The position numbers and the translations under genes were made by a program. Below, piece by piece: positions 22,261 to 33,225 of a stretch of 64,000 bases of DNA. The first letter of the stretch is position 1. Each line of letters starts with the position of its first letter. Under the pieces are notes generated by a model. That model was given only the letters and a program-made list of their open reading frames with translations. It did not search any database and was not told where the DNA came from. The stretch covers positions 1 through 64,000 of the forward strand of contig NW_026999453.1 in the NCBI RefSeq assembly GCF_037126465.1, in the 5' to 3' direction. The DNA comes from Ornithodoros turicata (taxonomy: Eukaryota; Arthropoda; Arachnida; Ixodida; Argasidae).

Positions 22261-24500
22261 AAGTATACCATTTTAGTTGGCCATCGAACACTGATACGAC
22301 CGGCTAGGAGAGATATCCGAGAGGCTTCGTTTTCGTTTCTTCTTTCTCGCTCTCTCCTTTTCTCTTCTTTTTTTGGGGGGAGGGGGAGGGGGAGGGCTTA
22401 TTAATACCTGAAGACAATTTATGATACAGCTATAGGATGTCACGCTTCCTCGCGAACGCAGGAGCCTCTCTAGCGAGGAAAACGCGATTGTAAAAGGGGG
22501 ACACTTGGCCCATTCGTATTATAACACATTACTCTGCTCTCTTTTGGTCACAATAATCCTTGTTGCTTTGTCAATGTCATCTGCATTTTTTAGATAATGT
22601 AGATTTGTCGTTCACCTCGAAGCTACAACAACAACAACAAAAAAAAACGTAAGAAATCACGACTTTCTGTTTGAGTCCGAGTTTGATTTGAGATTATCTG
22701 ACGACTTTCCGTTGCTGTGACCTCTCAAAATGTATCTATCAAAGTCCATCATAATAAGCGCAATTTCAGACAACGAAAAAAAGAAAAAATTTCGTGTCTG
22801 CGTTCCTGTCTTTTATTATCCATACTTAATACAGCTAACGCCGTAGTGGATCAAATCTCTTGCAGCCTAATGCCGCGTGTTTTTCGAGAGCCGTACTCCT
22901 GGCTTTTCGTTTCGTCTGTGGAGAGGGTGCTAGCAGGTGTGCTGTCTTATCAGCGTTCTTCTGAAGATTTACAATCTTGATCCAGCCGTACATGATCGCG
23001 CTTTCAGCGGTACTGCGGTTTCAGATCGCGCTTTCAGCAGTTTCTGTAGGTGTGAAGAACAGTATATTGAATGCTTCATAAGCTACTGCGTGCACCACGT
23101 AAAAGTCAGTTGTGTAGCATCGGTTGCTAGTACATATGACTCGAATAAATACGAATGAAGCACGATGAACATTTGATTTACACATCAGAGTCTTCATGTT
23201 GGGAAAAACTTCGCATGGCTGCATATGCGATCACAATGTCCTCCTTTAGCTTTGAAGCCAAAATAAACCGGGGCACTTCAAACCACCTTACTCAAACTGT
23301 GACGCAACATTTGCCTCAGCTTGTCGTCGTCTGGACCTTTGGACGTCGTTCCCGATTTCCGTTCTTAGCTCACCTCGCGTCATAGAGTCCACATCTAACA
23401 TGCGTGACACGCGCTGTTCGAGTTCGTGTTCGACACTTAAACGTGGCCTCTTTCCTCTTGTCTCTTGGATGCCACCTTCTTCCCAGTACGTGACGTCACG
23501 TTTCTGATATCTCCTAGCCTGTAGCGCTGATGAATTTTCTTCTATCCTTTAACATATATTTTAGCCTATCCCATGTTGCGTCCCATTAGTTTGTTCGCCG
23601 ACTATGTAGGTTCTCTAAGACACAGTTTTTCTTTTCTAGTCCTTGGCTAGAAAACCATCCTAGTCAGCGCTGCTGCATGTGGCTCATCGCGGCGTGATGC
23701 GAAAAAAACATGTATATACGGGGTCAAGCTCTCCTGTCCGTACCCCTTGCATTTGGTTCCAGATCTAGAAACTTAGTTAGGGCGTTTAACGTCTTCTGAC
23801 GCAGATCTTTCCCTGCAGTATCTTGCTTAAATTCTTTTACCACACCTCTGAAAAGATCCCATAACTGCAGGGGCGCCGCTAGGCAATTTTTCAGGGAGGG
23901 GCAAAAATCTCGGGCCCGATCGCCTCTGCACAGTCCCCCGGGATGGGTGCCGTTCGACAGCTCTCTTGAGCAATTATTCCGAGTACCACCAGTGCCATCA
24001 GCAATTTATTCTCATAAATTTATTAATGATAACGCAACGCATGCCTTATTATGTGGCTGGAGCTTTCAGTGCTTGGACACCGCAGCACATTTGGGAGAGG
24101 TCGTGTGCTGCGAAAAAGAAAAGTATGAGAAATACGGCGGGAACTTTCAGAGATGTGCAGCCTTCGCCACGTAGGCAGGGCTCTGGCAAAGTCACAAAAC
24201 GAAAAAAAAGAAAAATCATGAGTCAGGGATGGGCAAGTGCCCCCCCCCCTGACGGCGCCCATGCATAACTGTGCTCGTTCATCTCTGGTGTCCGAGGGAG
24301 GACTAGGGTCACAAGGCGTGGTAGATTCTCAAGAAGTAAATCGGCATTCTTCCTGTTAATGATGTGAATTAAGGAACTTCCGTTTTGCTGTCCGCGATCA
24401 GTCTGACATTCGCACCAGATCCATTTATAATGTCCACCAGCTTTCTCACGAACGTGTCTTTTCCTTTCGGGTGGCACACTTATTAGCAGTGTATAGCTGT
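22261..24500 (+). repeat. Left arm of inverted repeat 3
   Basis: From AAGTATACCATTTTAGTTGG onward this is an imperfect reverse complement of the sequence ending at 30596. Alignable blocks include 22400-22700, 22820-23250 and 23640-23860, continuing after the hAT-type insertion at 24272-24440. Divergence is higher than in elements 1 and 2. The sequence outside 22261 and 30596 is unrelated. Confidence 0.75.
23868..24263. mobile_element. hAT-type MITE inserted in the left arm of inverted repeat 3
   Basis: The insert begins CAGGGGCGCCGC and ends GACGGCGCCCATG, an imperfect terminal inverted repeat. It is flanked by perfect 8-bp direct repeats CATAACTG at 23860-23867 and 24264-24271. The matching place in the right arm (near 28965) lacks it and has an unbroken site. 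Eight-bp duplications with CAGGG-type ends are the hAT signature. No transposase is present, so it is non-autonomous. Confidence 0.85.
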
Positions 24501-24720
24501 ATACGTCCTGCATTTCCAAGAGCAGGTTTTCAAGAAGCCGCTCGACTATTCGCACCTTCATGTGCAAAACATCAGGGACAATGAAGCGGGGTTCTATGAA
24601 GAACAATGGGGGATGCCGCACTAAGTTTTTCATGTTACCATACATAACCTCAATCTGCGTCGGCTTTCTACTCGCCGAATAATAACTTGTGAGTGTTTGT
24701 TTCACAAAATTGATTATCAT
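24272..24720 (-). pseudogene. Remnant of an unrecognised transposon protein (left copy)
   Basis: An open minus-strand frame reads protein-like, with FFIEPRFIVPDVLHMKVR followed by IVERLLENLL. Further on are HYKWIWCECQTD and KNADLLLENLPRLVTLVL. The frame used to continue into QLWDLFRGVVKEF, but the hAT-type MITE at 23868-24263 interrupts it. The right arm holds a diverged copy (28770-29180). A pattern of PDxLHMxLRIxE followed later by VTPYxH seems familiar from repeat-encoded proteins of invertebrates whose function I cannot name. The protein is truncated at both ends and certainly dead. Confidence 0.5.
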
Positions 24721-26930
24721 AATAATTCCTAAGAGGATCGTTAATCCTAAGAGCTTATATGCATTCCATTACCGATGCCAAACGATTTAAGAAACGTTTA
24801 TGCGACCGCTGGGGGGGAGTGGGGTGACGTAGGAATTCGAGCGATCTGCCTGCCTACACTGGCGGCACTTTGCTCGGTGAAGGGACGAAGAGGGGGACAT
24901 GAAGTGGAAAGCTCACGCGTCTGGCTGACATGACTGTTGCGCTTCATAGTCATTTTTCAATTTCCACGTCGTACGTGTTGTCATTGTTTGCTCTAGTTGA
25001 CCAAACTGTTTCATGTACTTGTTTATTTACCTCCACGTATCTGCGCAATTTTTTGATGTGGTTGTAAATGTTGCATGCTGCTTTGTTAACATTGTTCTAC
25101 CAAGTGTTAACCTCCCGTTTGTATTGCCTCATGGCCGCGAGGGTAAATAAATAAATTAGTCTGTAGGTCTTACAGCACAACAACCGTCCACCTTCCGCGT
25201 ACAAATTCTTTGAGAGCGATAAATCAGCTTCTTTTGCGGGACTCGCCGATGCCACGCAACTACTGAAGTTTCCTCTCTCTCTGTTTCCTTATTTATTTTT
25301 TTCTTACAGTGGCCGCTCACCGGCCACTGCTGCACGGCTCATGATGTACTGCTTGCGACATACTTGTTTGATATCTCCAGCCCCCGTAAAAGCGGGTTAC
25401 CGAACCAAGTTGCTGTGCTACCGTCGCCTTCGCCTCACTTCCGCTCCCCTGGTGGCGGCGGGGCTGCGCAGCGCCACCAGACGGGAGAGATGACGATCCG
25501 ATAACCACGCGTCGTCTGCTAGCTCCAAATGCGTCGACGGGGCAGCGCTTTCCTCGGAATGCGGAGTGGAATGGGAATTGTTTCCTTGTTTCCTTTTGTT
25601 CCTGTTTACTGATTTTAAAACATAAGTACACCGAAATTAGGCCACATTTGAGCAGTTCCTGCGGTCGTCAGGACTTTTTGTAAAAGGTGTCACAGTAATG
25701 CAAGGGACCACGGCTGCACCGTGAAACTGGCACAAGCGAGGGACTACCTCATTTTATTTACTGGTGTTATGTGAAGCAAGCAAGCCTTGCTTGCTGGCTA
25801 GGATAAAAAAAAGAAATAATAAATTTATACAAAATGAGGAAAAGAAACGCTGTGGAACACGGGACCTCAGTAACGCGGTGGTGCCCCTCCACTCTCAATC
25901 ACTGCGCACATTCGCCTGGGCAGGAGAAGCGTAGAGGGCGGAACAACACCTTAGGAACAATCTAGAAAGTGTGATAAAGCTTATCAACACTTTCTCCGAT
26001 TGTTACCGTATGTGTTTTTTCCTGAGGTCGTTCTGACCCATTCACTGGTCCATGCATTCGCCCACTCCGCATTCGGCAGGAAAGCGCTGCCCCGTCGACG
26101 GCATTTGGAGCTAGCAGGACGACGCGCGGTTATCGGATCGCCATCTCTCCCGTCTGGTGGCGCTGCGCAGCCCCGCCGCCAAAGTCACTCGATCGCTCTT
26201 TGGGAAGTAGGACAACCCTTCCCTCGCCCTCTTTAATTTTTCTCCCTTTCACTCCTCCGCCCGCCATGTTCTTCCCAGGTATCGACGCCGGTTCGGTTCG
26301 CCGATACATTGTCTTGCTTGCCACATGCTAATTTCACTTCAGCAGACCGAAATTTTGTGTATGTGGGTGCGTTTCGAATGCTAAACGTCCTTGACTTGTT
26401 TTTGAACTCCCAAATCAGAAGTAGGAGCATGCCGCTTAGTGTTACAGCATGACGAAGAACCATTCGGCTGTGCAGTGAAACGCTTGAATGAAAACCAAAC
26501 GAAAACGTCTTCGAAGGAAGACTTCTCATCTATTTCTCGGAAGTGCTGTTTGCCAGTCCTGCACGACTCCGTTTGCTTGTTAGGAAGATAAAAGACAAAA
26601 CATCTGGACAAGCATGACCGTTAGTGACTCTCTGTAATGCATCTGCTAGGGAATTGCAACTTAGCCTTTTCGTTCGTTTCTTTTTTTTTTTTCCAGAATC
26701 AAACAAACTTCAACCTCAACTACACCAAACTTTTTTCATTTTCTGCACAGCGTCTTGTAAGGAGGTAGCTGTTCCAAGTAATGCCTCGGTTTACCGTAAT
26801 TTTTCCCACTAATGTCCCTATGCCTGGCTACTATAATTTTCCCACCCTCAAGTATAAGGGAAAAAACACACAATTTGGATTTCCTGCTGCAAGCCTCATG
26901 CTGACTAATTGGAACGGCCCTGAAAAGGGT
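24721..26930. other. Interior of inverted repeat 3, with nested partial inverted copies
   Basis: 25325-25445 is the inverse of 28137-28260, and 25450-25575 is the inverse of about 26055-26185 (GGTGGCGCTGCGCAGCCCCG and relatives). The inner part is therefore also partly palindromic, though rearranged. A 32-bp near-perfect palindrome centred on AAGCTT lies at 25961-25992. No gene is recognised, and the GC-rich short frames are shared repeat sequence. Confidence 0.5.
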
Positions 26931-26939
26931 ATTTTTTTC

Positions 26940-27650
26940 AGCGCGTGTTGTCATGTCAGGTTGTTCTTGTCAGGTGTCACAATCGGGTGTCTTCATAGGT
27001 AATCTTAACCATCTATAGGTGTTCTTATTAGGTTTTTGCCACCTCATCATGTGAATGTCGTGTAACGTTAGTTTAATTATGTAAATTTTTGCGAGCTTAC
27101 GTCGGAAATTTGCCTAGTAAAGGTCACTTTTTTACCCACCAATGTGAAGAGGCGTGTCTATTTTAGTCAAATTAACAGGCACAGCTTATCACGTCCGACT
27201 TTCGCTGGGATAATGCTTTCCCTCTCCCAATTTTAGGAACTGTTACTTTTTCTACTATCACTCTGTGGGCTGGCTTCGGAACCTCCTTTCGTCGCACTCA
27301 GAGCGATTGCGCTCAAAAAGCCATCGTGCGCTATGGTCCGGTGCTCCGAAAAGCATGATATTCGGCTATTTGTTCCGATGGGATAGCTCGTGAATATCAC
27401 TGTGAATTATCATGATTTGGAGTGAATTTGGCACGCCCTTCATATTGGTGAGTTAAAAAGGTGACCTTTACTTGGCAAATTTCCGAGTTCAGTTCACAAA
27501 TATTTACATAATTAAACTTACATGACATTCACATTAGGAGGTGACAAAAACCTAATAAGAACAAATGCTGTTGACCGCATGACTCTAGGTGGTGTAGTTT
27601 TTTTATCATAATTTCAATGACACGTTTTCTGGGACAACCCTGTATATATC
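26940..27650. mobile_element. Degenerate inverted-repeat transposon
   Basis: 27015-27140 and 27440-27570 are imperfect reverse complements, sharing GTTCTTATTAGGTTTTTG, ACATAATTAAAC-type and AGTAAAGGTCACTTTTT blocks. The right end continues to GGGACAACCCTGTATATA (about 27630-27648), an end that I recall from chelicerate terminal-inverted-repeat elements. The left end is decayed. No intact frame remains. Confidence 0.5.
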
Positions 27651-28769
27651 TGTTGGCCGTGTGATAAATGGTTTCTCGAATTCTTTAACACGTGGGGAAC
27701 GTCAGCAGAGAAGTAGAGACGGCGGCTTGGGTCACAAGGATGAAGACTATGACACTTGTGCTTTTCGTTGACTTGAAGTTTTTTCCTCCAATCTTGTGCA
27801 GCCACCGCCTTCCGCCTTGCTACTACTGCTTTTCCCATTGGAACGGCAAACATTGCCTGTCCTGTTTCAGGACGACTATACACCCGAAGGCACAGCAGCC
27901 AGTCATTTTTAGTCGGTTATGATAGGCGATTCAACGCGATAGTTCGGCCTTCAAAAACTACGCGCAAAGAGCACGAACGCACGAACTGAGCGAGGAGCGA
28001 ACTTGGGAAGATCATGGCGGACGGAAGCAAGCGACACGGCGGAAGTGGCGCAAACTACCACGTGAGCACCTTCGACCAACGAACGCTCCCTGTCGGCGCG
28101 CCAAGGGTTGTCGCTACTTCTCAAAGAGCGATCGAGGGACTTTACCGCCGCCACCAGGGGAACGGAAGTGAGGCGAAGGCGACGGTAGCACAGCAACTTG
28201 GTTCGGTAACCCGCTTTTACGGGGGCTGGAGATATCAAACAAGTATGTCGCAAGCAGTACTTGTACGGAGCATCAAGCCCGGAATTATTTTATCTGGATC
28301 TTGTAGAGTTGCCCGCTTCATCACGGCTTCTGCGTTAACCACATGACAGACAGAAAGGCGAGGGCGATTACAGCAGCTATCAACGAAACCCGTGCACAAA
28401 AGTTACGACTTATCATATTGTTTTGTTTGATTTTAGTGATTTCTTTTTCCTTCCATACTTCATCCAATGAAATCATTCCTTGTTCATCAAGATATCTACT
28501 GGAGCTGAAAGCACTGCGGTCTTGTCTTGAGTAGGAAGTATGCTAGGACGTTGCCAAAGCTTATTCACTCTGCGCGCGTTCTTGCTATTGTTCTTGTATG
28601 CAAGAGCTTTTGTGCCCGTATAGCTCTGCGGCTGAGAATTCTGGGAGTCTGCGACTGGAGTACGAACAGATGGGCTTTCCTATATGTCTTCAGACTGCCT
28701 GTACGCCGTAGAACGAATAATTGCAAGAACGGTAATCCATAATCTGTATGAGAATATGCAAGGAATATA
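27651..28769. other. Inner flank of the right arm of inverted repeat 3; no gene
   Basis: It contains 28105-28265, the inverted partner of 25325-25445. A plus-strand open frame from 28014 begins in GATCATGGCGGACGGAAGC but has no motif, and its codons are those of the repeat. Confidence 0.4.
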
Positions 28770-29180
28770 TTACACATCTGTGAGAAAACTGGTGGACATT
28801 ATAAAGGGGATCTGGTGCGAACGTCAGACTGCTCACTGACAGCAAAACCGAAGTTGCTAAATTCACATCGTTAACAGGAAAGAATGTCGATTTACTTCTT
28901 GAGAATCTACCACGCCTTGTGACCCTAGTCCTCTCATCGGACAGCAGAGATGATCGAGCACAGTTATAGGATATTTTCAGAGGTGTGGTAAAAGAATTTG
29001 AGCAAGATACTGCAGGGAAATATCTGCGTCAGGAGACGTTAAACGTACTAACTGTGTTTCTAGATCTGGGAACCAAATGCAAGGGGTACGGACAGGAGAG
29101 CGTGACCCCGTATACGCATGTTTTTTTTGCATCACGCCGCGATGAGCCACATGCAGCAGTGCTGACAAGGACGGTTTTCT
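28770..29180 (+). pseudogene. Remnant of the same unrecognised transposon protein (right copy)
   Basis: Plus-strand frames read KNVDLLLENLPRLVTLVL, then after a stop DIFRGVVKEFEQDTAGK, TLNVLTVFLDLGTK and ESVTPYTHVFF. This is the continuation that the left copy lost to the hAT-type insertion. Several stops and a frame change upstream show it is dead. Finding it on opposite strands in the two arms shows the arms are inverted copies of a once-coding transposon. Confidence 0.5.
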
Positions 29181-30596
29181 AGCCAAGGACTAGAAAAGAA
29201 AAACTGTGCCTTAGAGAACCTACATAATCGGCGAGCAAACAAATGGGACGCAACATAGGATATGTTAAAGGATAGAAGGAAATTCATCAGCGCTACAGGC
29301 TAGGAGATATCAGAAACGTGACGTCACGTACTGGGAAGAAGGTGGCATCCAAGAGACAAGAGGAAAGAGGCCACGTTTAAGTGTCGAACTCGAACTCGAA
29401 CAGCGCGTGTCACGCGTGTTAGATGTGGACTCTTTGACGAGAGGTGAGCTAAGAACGGAAATCGGGAACGACGTCCAAATATCCAGACGACCCGATCCAG
29501 ACGACTCGATCCAGCTGACGCAAATGTTGTGTCACAGTTTGAGTAAGGTGGTTTGAAATGCCCCCGTTTATTTTGGCTTCAACGTTAAAAGGAGGACATT
29601 GTGATCGCATATGCAGCCATGCGAAGTTTTTCCCAACATGAAGACTCTGATGTGTAAATAAAATGTTGATCGTGCTTCATTCGTACTTATTCGACTCATA
29701 CGTACTAGCAATCGGTGCTACACGATTGACTTTTACGTGGTGCACGCAGTTGCTTATCAACCAGTCAATAAACTTTTCTTCTCACCTACAGAAACAAAGA
29801 TGTACGAATGAAAAAAGACGCGATGGCGAACAACACAGTCCCAAGCAGTTCTATGCTGAAAGCGCGAGCATGTACGGCTGGATCAATATTGTAAATCTTC
29901 AGAAGAACGCTGATAAGACAGCACACCTGCTAGCACACTCTCCACAGACGAAAAGAAAAGCCAAGAGTACGGCTGTCGAAAAACACGCAGTATTAGGCTG
30001 CAATAGGGATAGATTTGATCCACTACGGCGTTAGCTGTATTAAGTATGGAAGATAAAAGACAGGAACGCAGGACAACATTTTCCTTTTTTTTTTTCGTGG
30101 TCTGAAATTGTTGCTTACTTTGATGGATTTTGATAGATACATTTTGAGAGATGGGAACAACAGAAAGTCGCAAGAAATCGCAAATCAAACTCAAACTCAA
30201 ACAACAGAAAGTCGTGATCTCTTAAGTTTTTTGTTGTTGTAGTTTCGAGGTGAACGACAAATCTACATTATCTAAAAAATGCAGATGACATTGACAAGGC
30301 AACGAGCATTACTGTGATCAAAAGAGAGCAGAGTAATGTGTTATAATACAAATGGGCCAAGTGGCCGCCTTTTACAATTGCGTTTTCCTCGCTAGAGAGG
30401 CTCCTGCGTTTGTGAGGAAGCGTGACATCCTATAGCTGTATCATAAATTGTCTTCAGGTATTAATAAGCCCCCCCCCCAAAAAAAAAGAAAAGAAAAAAG
30501 GATCGATCGAGAAAGAAGAAACGAAAACGAAGCCTCTCGGATATCTCTCCTAGCCGGTCGCATCAGTGTTCGATGGCTAACTAAAATGGTATACTT
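28770..30596 (-). repeat. Right arm of inverted repeat 3
   Basis: Reverse-complement relative of 22261-24500, ending in CTAAAATGGTATACTT at 30596. It lacks the hAT-type insertion. The arms differ by frequent substitutions and indels, for example the C tract at 30470-30480 against the G-rich tract at 22373-22397. Confidence 0.75.
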
Positions 30597-31187
30597 ATTT
30601 AGCTTCACTAATTTTCAAAGATGGACCCAATGACAGCATCGAAGCCCTTGGAGTCATTGTACATTCTCTATGACCGACACAATGGTGTCTATAATTATGA
30701 ACCTATCCTCGATAAACTTGGTTTGACAACGTCAGCACATCGTAGAACCTCAGATATCACATTTTCCTGTGCGAAGTAGTACATGTCGTCTTAAGCTGTC
30801 GCTGGTCTATTTTCTGCCGTTCATTTTAGTTCTTTCTTGTAGTTGCTTCCTTCCTTCATTATCTTCACATAACGTTCCACGAGCAGTGGTGTAGGGTACG
30901 CACCTCCGCGGTGAAACACCCCATCTCATCGTCATCATTTATGGTTGTTGTGCCGTTCACTCCGACCACAACTCTATTTTATGTTTTGTTTGATTGCTCA
31001 CAGTTTAGCAGATACCAACAGACTTCGTAACAGCCATAATGTACACACGTTTGCTCTTTATAACAACCTCAACGATGTCAACAGCTGTCAAGTTTTTAGT
31101 TTTTTATATCCTATACCCTTACCACGTGATGTTACACACAAATCCGTATTGTTATTTCTTATTTATCTTCTCTTTTAGTCTCTTCTG
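30597..31187. other. Intron 7 interior; nothing recognised
   Basis: AT-rich DNA with pyrimidine-rich stretches. No repeat shared with the rest of the window and no convincing exon. Confidence 0.4.
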
Positions 31188-31470
31188 CGCTGAGCCATTT
31201 CCCAAACCTGTGGTTGCGCGTGGCCTTGAACGTAGGCTTCGCCGCAACGTTCTCGTCCGGCGATGGAAGGCTCCTTTACAGGTTCAAAATTTGGAACCCG
31301 AATGGAACCTTGAAGATGCCACTATTCATGCCCAAAAAATTGCTCAAAAGCTTTGTCCTGGCAGAGGCAAGATGCAATTAGAGAACGAATGCAAAGCGCT
31401 GCCAGCAGAATATGTAACACGCGCTTTTCGTTCTAGAATACACAGGCTCTATGGAAGTTGTTTTAGGTGA
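31188..31470 (+). CDS. Weak candidate terminal exon on the plus strand
   Basis: A pyrimidine-rich tract ending CTTCTCTTTTAG at 31168-31179 could be an acceptor. After it, one frame stays open to 31470 and contains EPEWNLEDATIHAQK and LPAEYVTRAFRSRIH. A second frame is open to about 31380. Two rival frames, no recognised family and no partner exon make this a weak call; it may be chance. Confidence 0.18.
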
Positions 31471-32471
31471 AGCCTGCTTTACGTTTTGTCCCTAATTCTT
31501 GGGCATGCAGGCAGTGCAATTCGAATGGTCACGATACATTCGTGCATGATTCATTGCGGTCACGCTGCGATGCGGTAGAAAATGAATCTCGTGCAGGATG
31601 TCTGGCAAGACACATGGTCTCCTTCATTTGAATACCAATCCTCTGCAGGTATATGCTCGAACGCATACCACATCTCACGTTGTTGCACGAACGATTCCAT
31701 TCTTGCAGTTGCATTGAAAACAGCAAACAGGCCCACATGAATGTCAGTGTTGAACTTGTGCCGAATTTATCGAGCACATAATCACAATTTCACGTCGAAA
31801 TTGTTGTTCAGATAAGCTTCCAGTTGTTGTTTCCGTCGTCCACTATCTACGGGCGTTACCTCGGGCGGAGCCATGGGACGCCCCGGATCATAGCCGGCTG
31901 CCATAACTGACTTTTCTCCAACAACTGAAGAAACCCCCAGGAAAGTCAGAGAAACCCTCACCTTTCTTCCAGTCAGAAGAGCGACTCTATCTACGTAGGA
32001 GGGCAGGTTTTCCAAATCTTCGTCACAAAAATGGGTGCGTCTATCGATTGTTTTGGTTTCATTATTTTCGTAATAGGAAGACAAAATTGAGAAACTCATT
32101 TTGCATGAACGAGGAGGTGCATTTCGGGTGAAGTTGGAGTTGTTCGTTCTGTGTAGAGAACAAAGGCGCGATCCGTTAGGCATTTATGAGAGATGCATAT
32201 GATGCAACCAGTAGCGCTCGTGGGTAAAGACAGATGAATTGTTCTTCCACTGATGTTGGAAGCGCACTTCCAACATCAAATATAAGTACCTAACGAACTA
32301 GTGCAAGTGATGTACGTTCACTCATTATGAGCAGTTCCTTAAAAAATTATATACGACGGAGCTTGAAGTGCAGTTCCTATTGGTGAACGATAATGAAAGT
32401 TTAGATATAATGTTGCAGCATTTTCTAGCTTGGAGGAAAGCCGTCGTGCTATGCAGCTCAGTACGTCTTAC
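31471..32471. other. Intron 7 next to exon 7, with a rejected ORF and a perfect hairpin
   Basis: A minus-strand open frame (31782-32183) sits behind a good acceptor (TTCTCTACACAG), but its phase does not match exon 7, so it is not used in the gene model. At 32251-32278 TGATGTTGGAAG and CTTCCAACATCA form a perfect 12-bp stem with a 4-base loop. Nothing else stands out. Confidence 0.45.
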
Positions 32472-32630
32472 TTGTCGTAGTTGTTGTAGTGGTACTTGTC
32501 GTAGACGAAGACGAAGACGGGCTGTCCGCGGAGGCCACACCACTGGGAGGATCATACTGTACCCCTCCGTCGCTGCCACCGGCAGAGTCGTCAGCGCCGC
32601 CAGCATCGCCAGTGTCGCCACCGGATAAAG
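32472..32630 (-). CDS. Exon 7 of the minus-strand gene: Gly/Asp- and Ser/Thr-rich stalk
   Basis: This 159-nt exon lies between acceptor CTCCTTTAACAG and donor ACAA/GTAAGACG. Its first two bases complete the codon split after the transmembrane exon (giving Ala), and it leaves one base for exon 8. It encodes about 53 residues: LSGGDTGDAGGADDS and similar Gly/Asp-rich sequence, then SGVASADSP, then a run of Ser and Thr. Low-complexity, probably O-glycosylated stalks of this kind commonly link a membrane anchor to an ectodomain. A rival frame across the same bases is also open, but it does not match the phases of the neighbouring exons. Confidence 0.72.
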
Positions 32631-32849
32631 CTGTTAAAGGAGCACAAAAAAATGCTTCCGTCACGATATTCTTTTCAAACCAAGCATTTAACATGAATAC
32701 TAAAACGCACCACGCGAAGTTATTCACTCGACAGATGCATACATATCGCGGGATTCCATTTTGAAAATCTGGATGTCCCCATCCTTCATCCTTGCCGTTT
32801 GTGTACATTCCAGAATATCTTACGTATACCAACTCGCCAACCTCTTTTG

Positions 32850-32990
32850 TTATTGCCCTCATTCGTTGAAAACGGGAGACTTAAACCTTTTTGTGGCAAT
32901 TATGGACAGCATAAGTGTCACAAAACAGGCATACACCTCCCCTTTTTAACAATTCATGGCAGATAACGATATCATTCCAGATGATGATCC
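32850..32990. mobile_element. Decayed copy of the palindromic MITE at 58596-58882
   Basis: TTCGTTGAAAACGGGAGACT, TTTTTGTGGCAATTATGGAC and ACCTCCCCTTTTTAACAATT followed by GGCAGATAACGATATCATTC align with the middle of the 58596 element. The outer ends are lost or too diverged to see. Confidence 0.55.
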
Positions 32991-33219
32991 ACTTTAAGCT
33001 ACGCTGAAGTTCATTTCTAAGAGTGAACGACAAGATTGTTCTTGGCTTGCACCATCCCTGCTGGAAATAGAAGACACGATCTCATTCGTTAATGAGATTC
33101 CATCAGAAACCAGACTGCCAATTCGTTCAACGTGTAAAAGCCGACTCCTTCTCACTGACTGAGTTGGAAGTTATGCAGGGAAGCTGCCTTCGCGAAACTT
33201 TGCCCCGCCGTGTTGTGTG

Positions 33220-33225
33220 GAGAAG
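33220..33225. repeat. Left 6-bp target-site duplication of element 2 (GAGAAG)
   Basis: GAGAAG directly precedes AGTAGTAGG and is repeated exactly at 37368-37373 after TACTACT. Confidence 0.8.

Noticed and set aside
31782..32183. Minus-strand frame of 133 codons behind a good acceptor (TTCTCTACACAG)
   Set aside because: It needs two bases from the preceding exon, while exon 7 leaves one. Exon 8 fits exon 7 instead. It could only be used with a poor donor at the end of exon 7.
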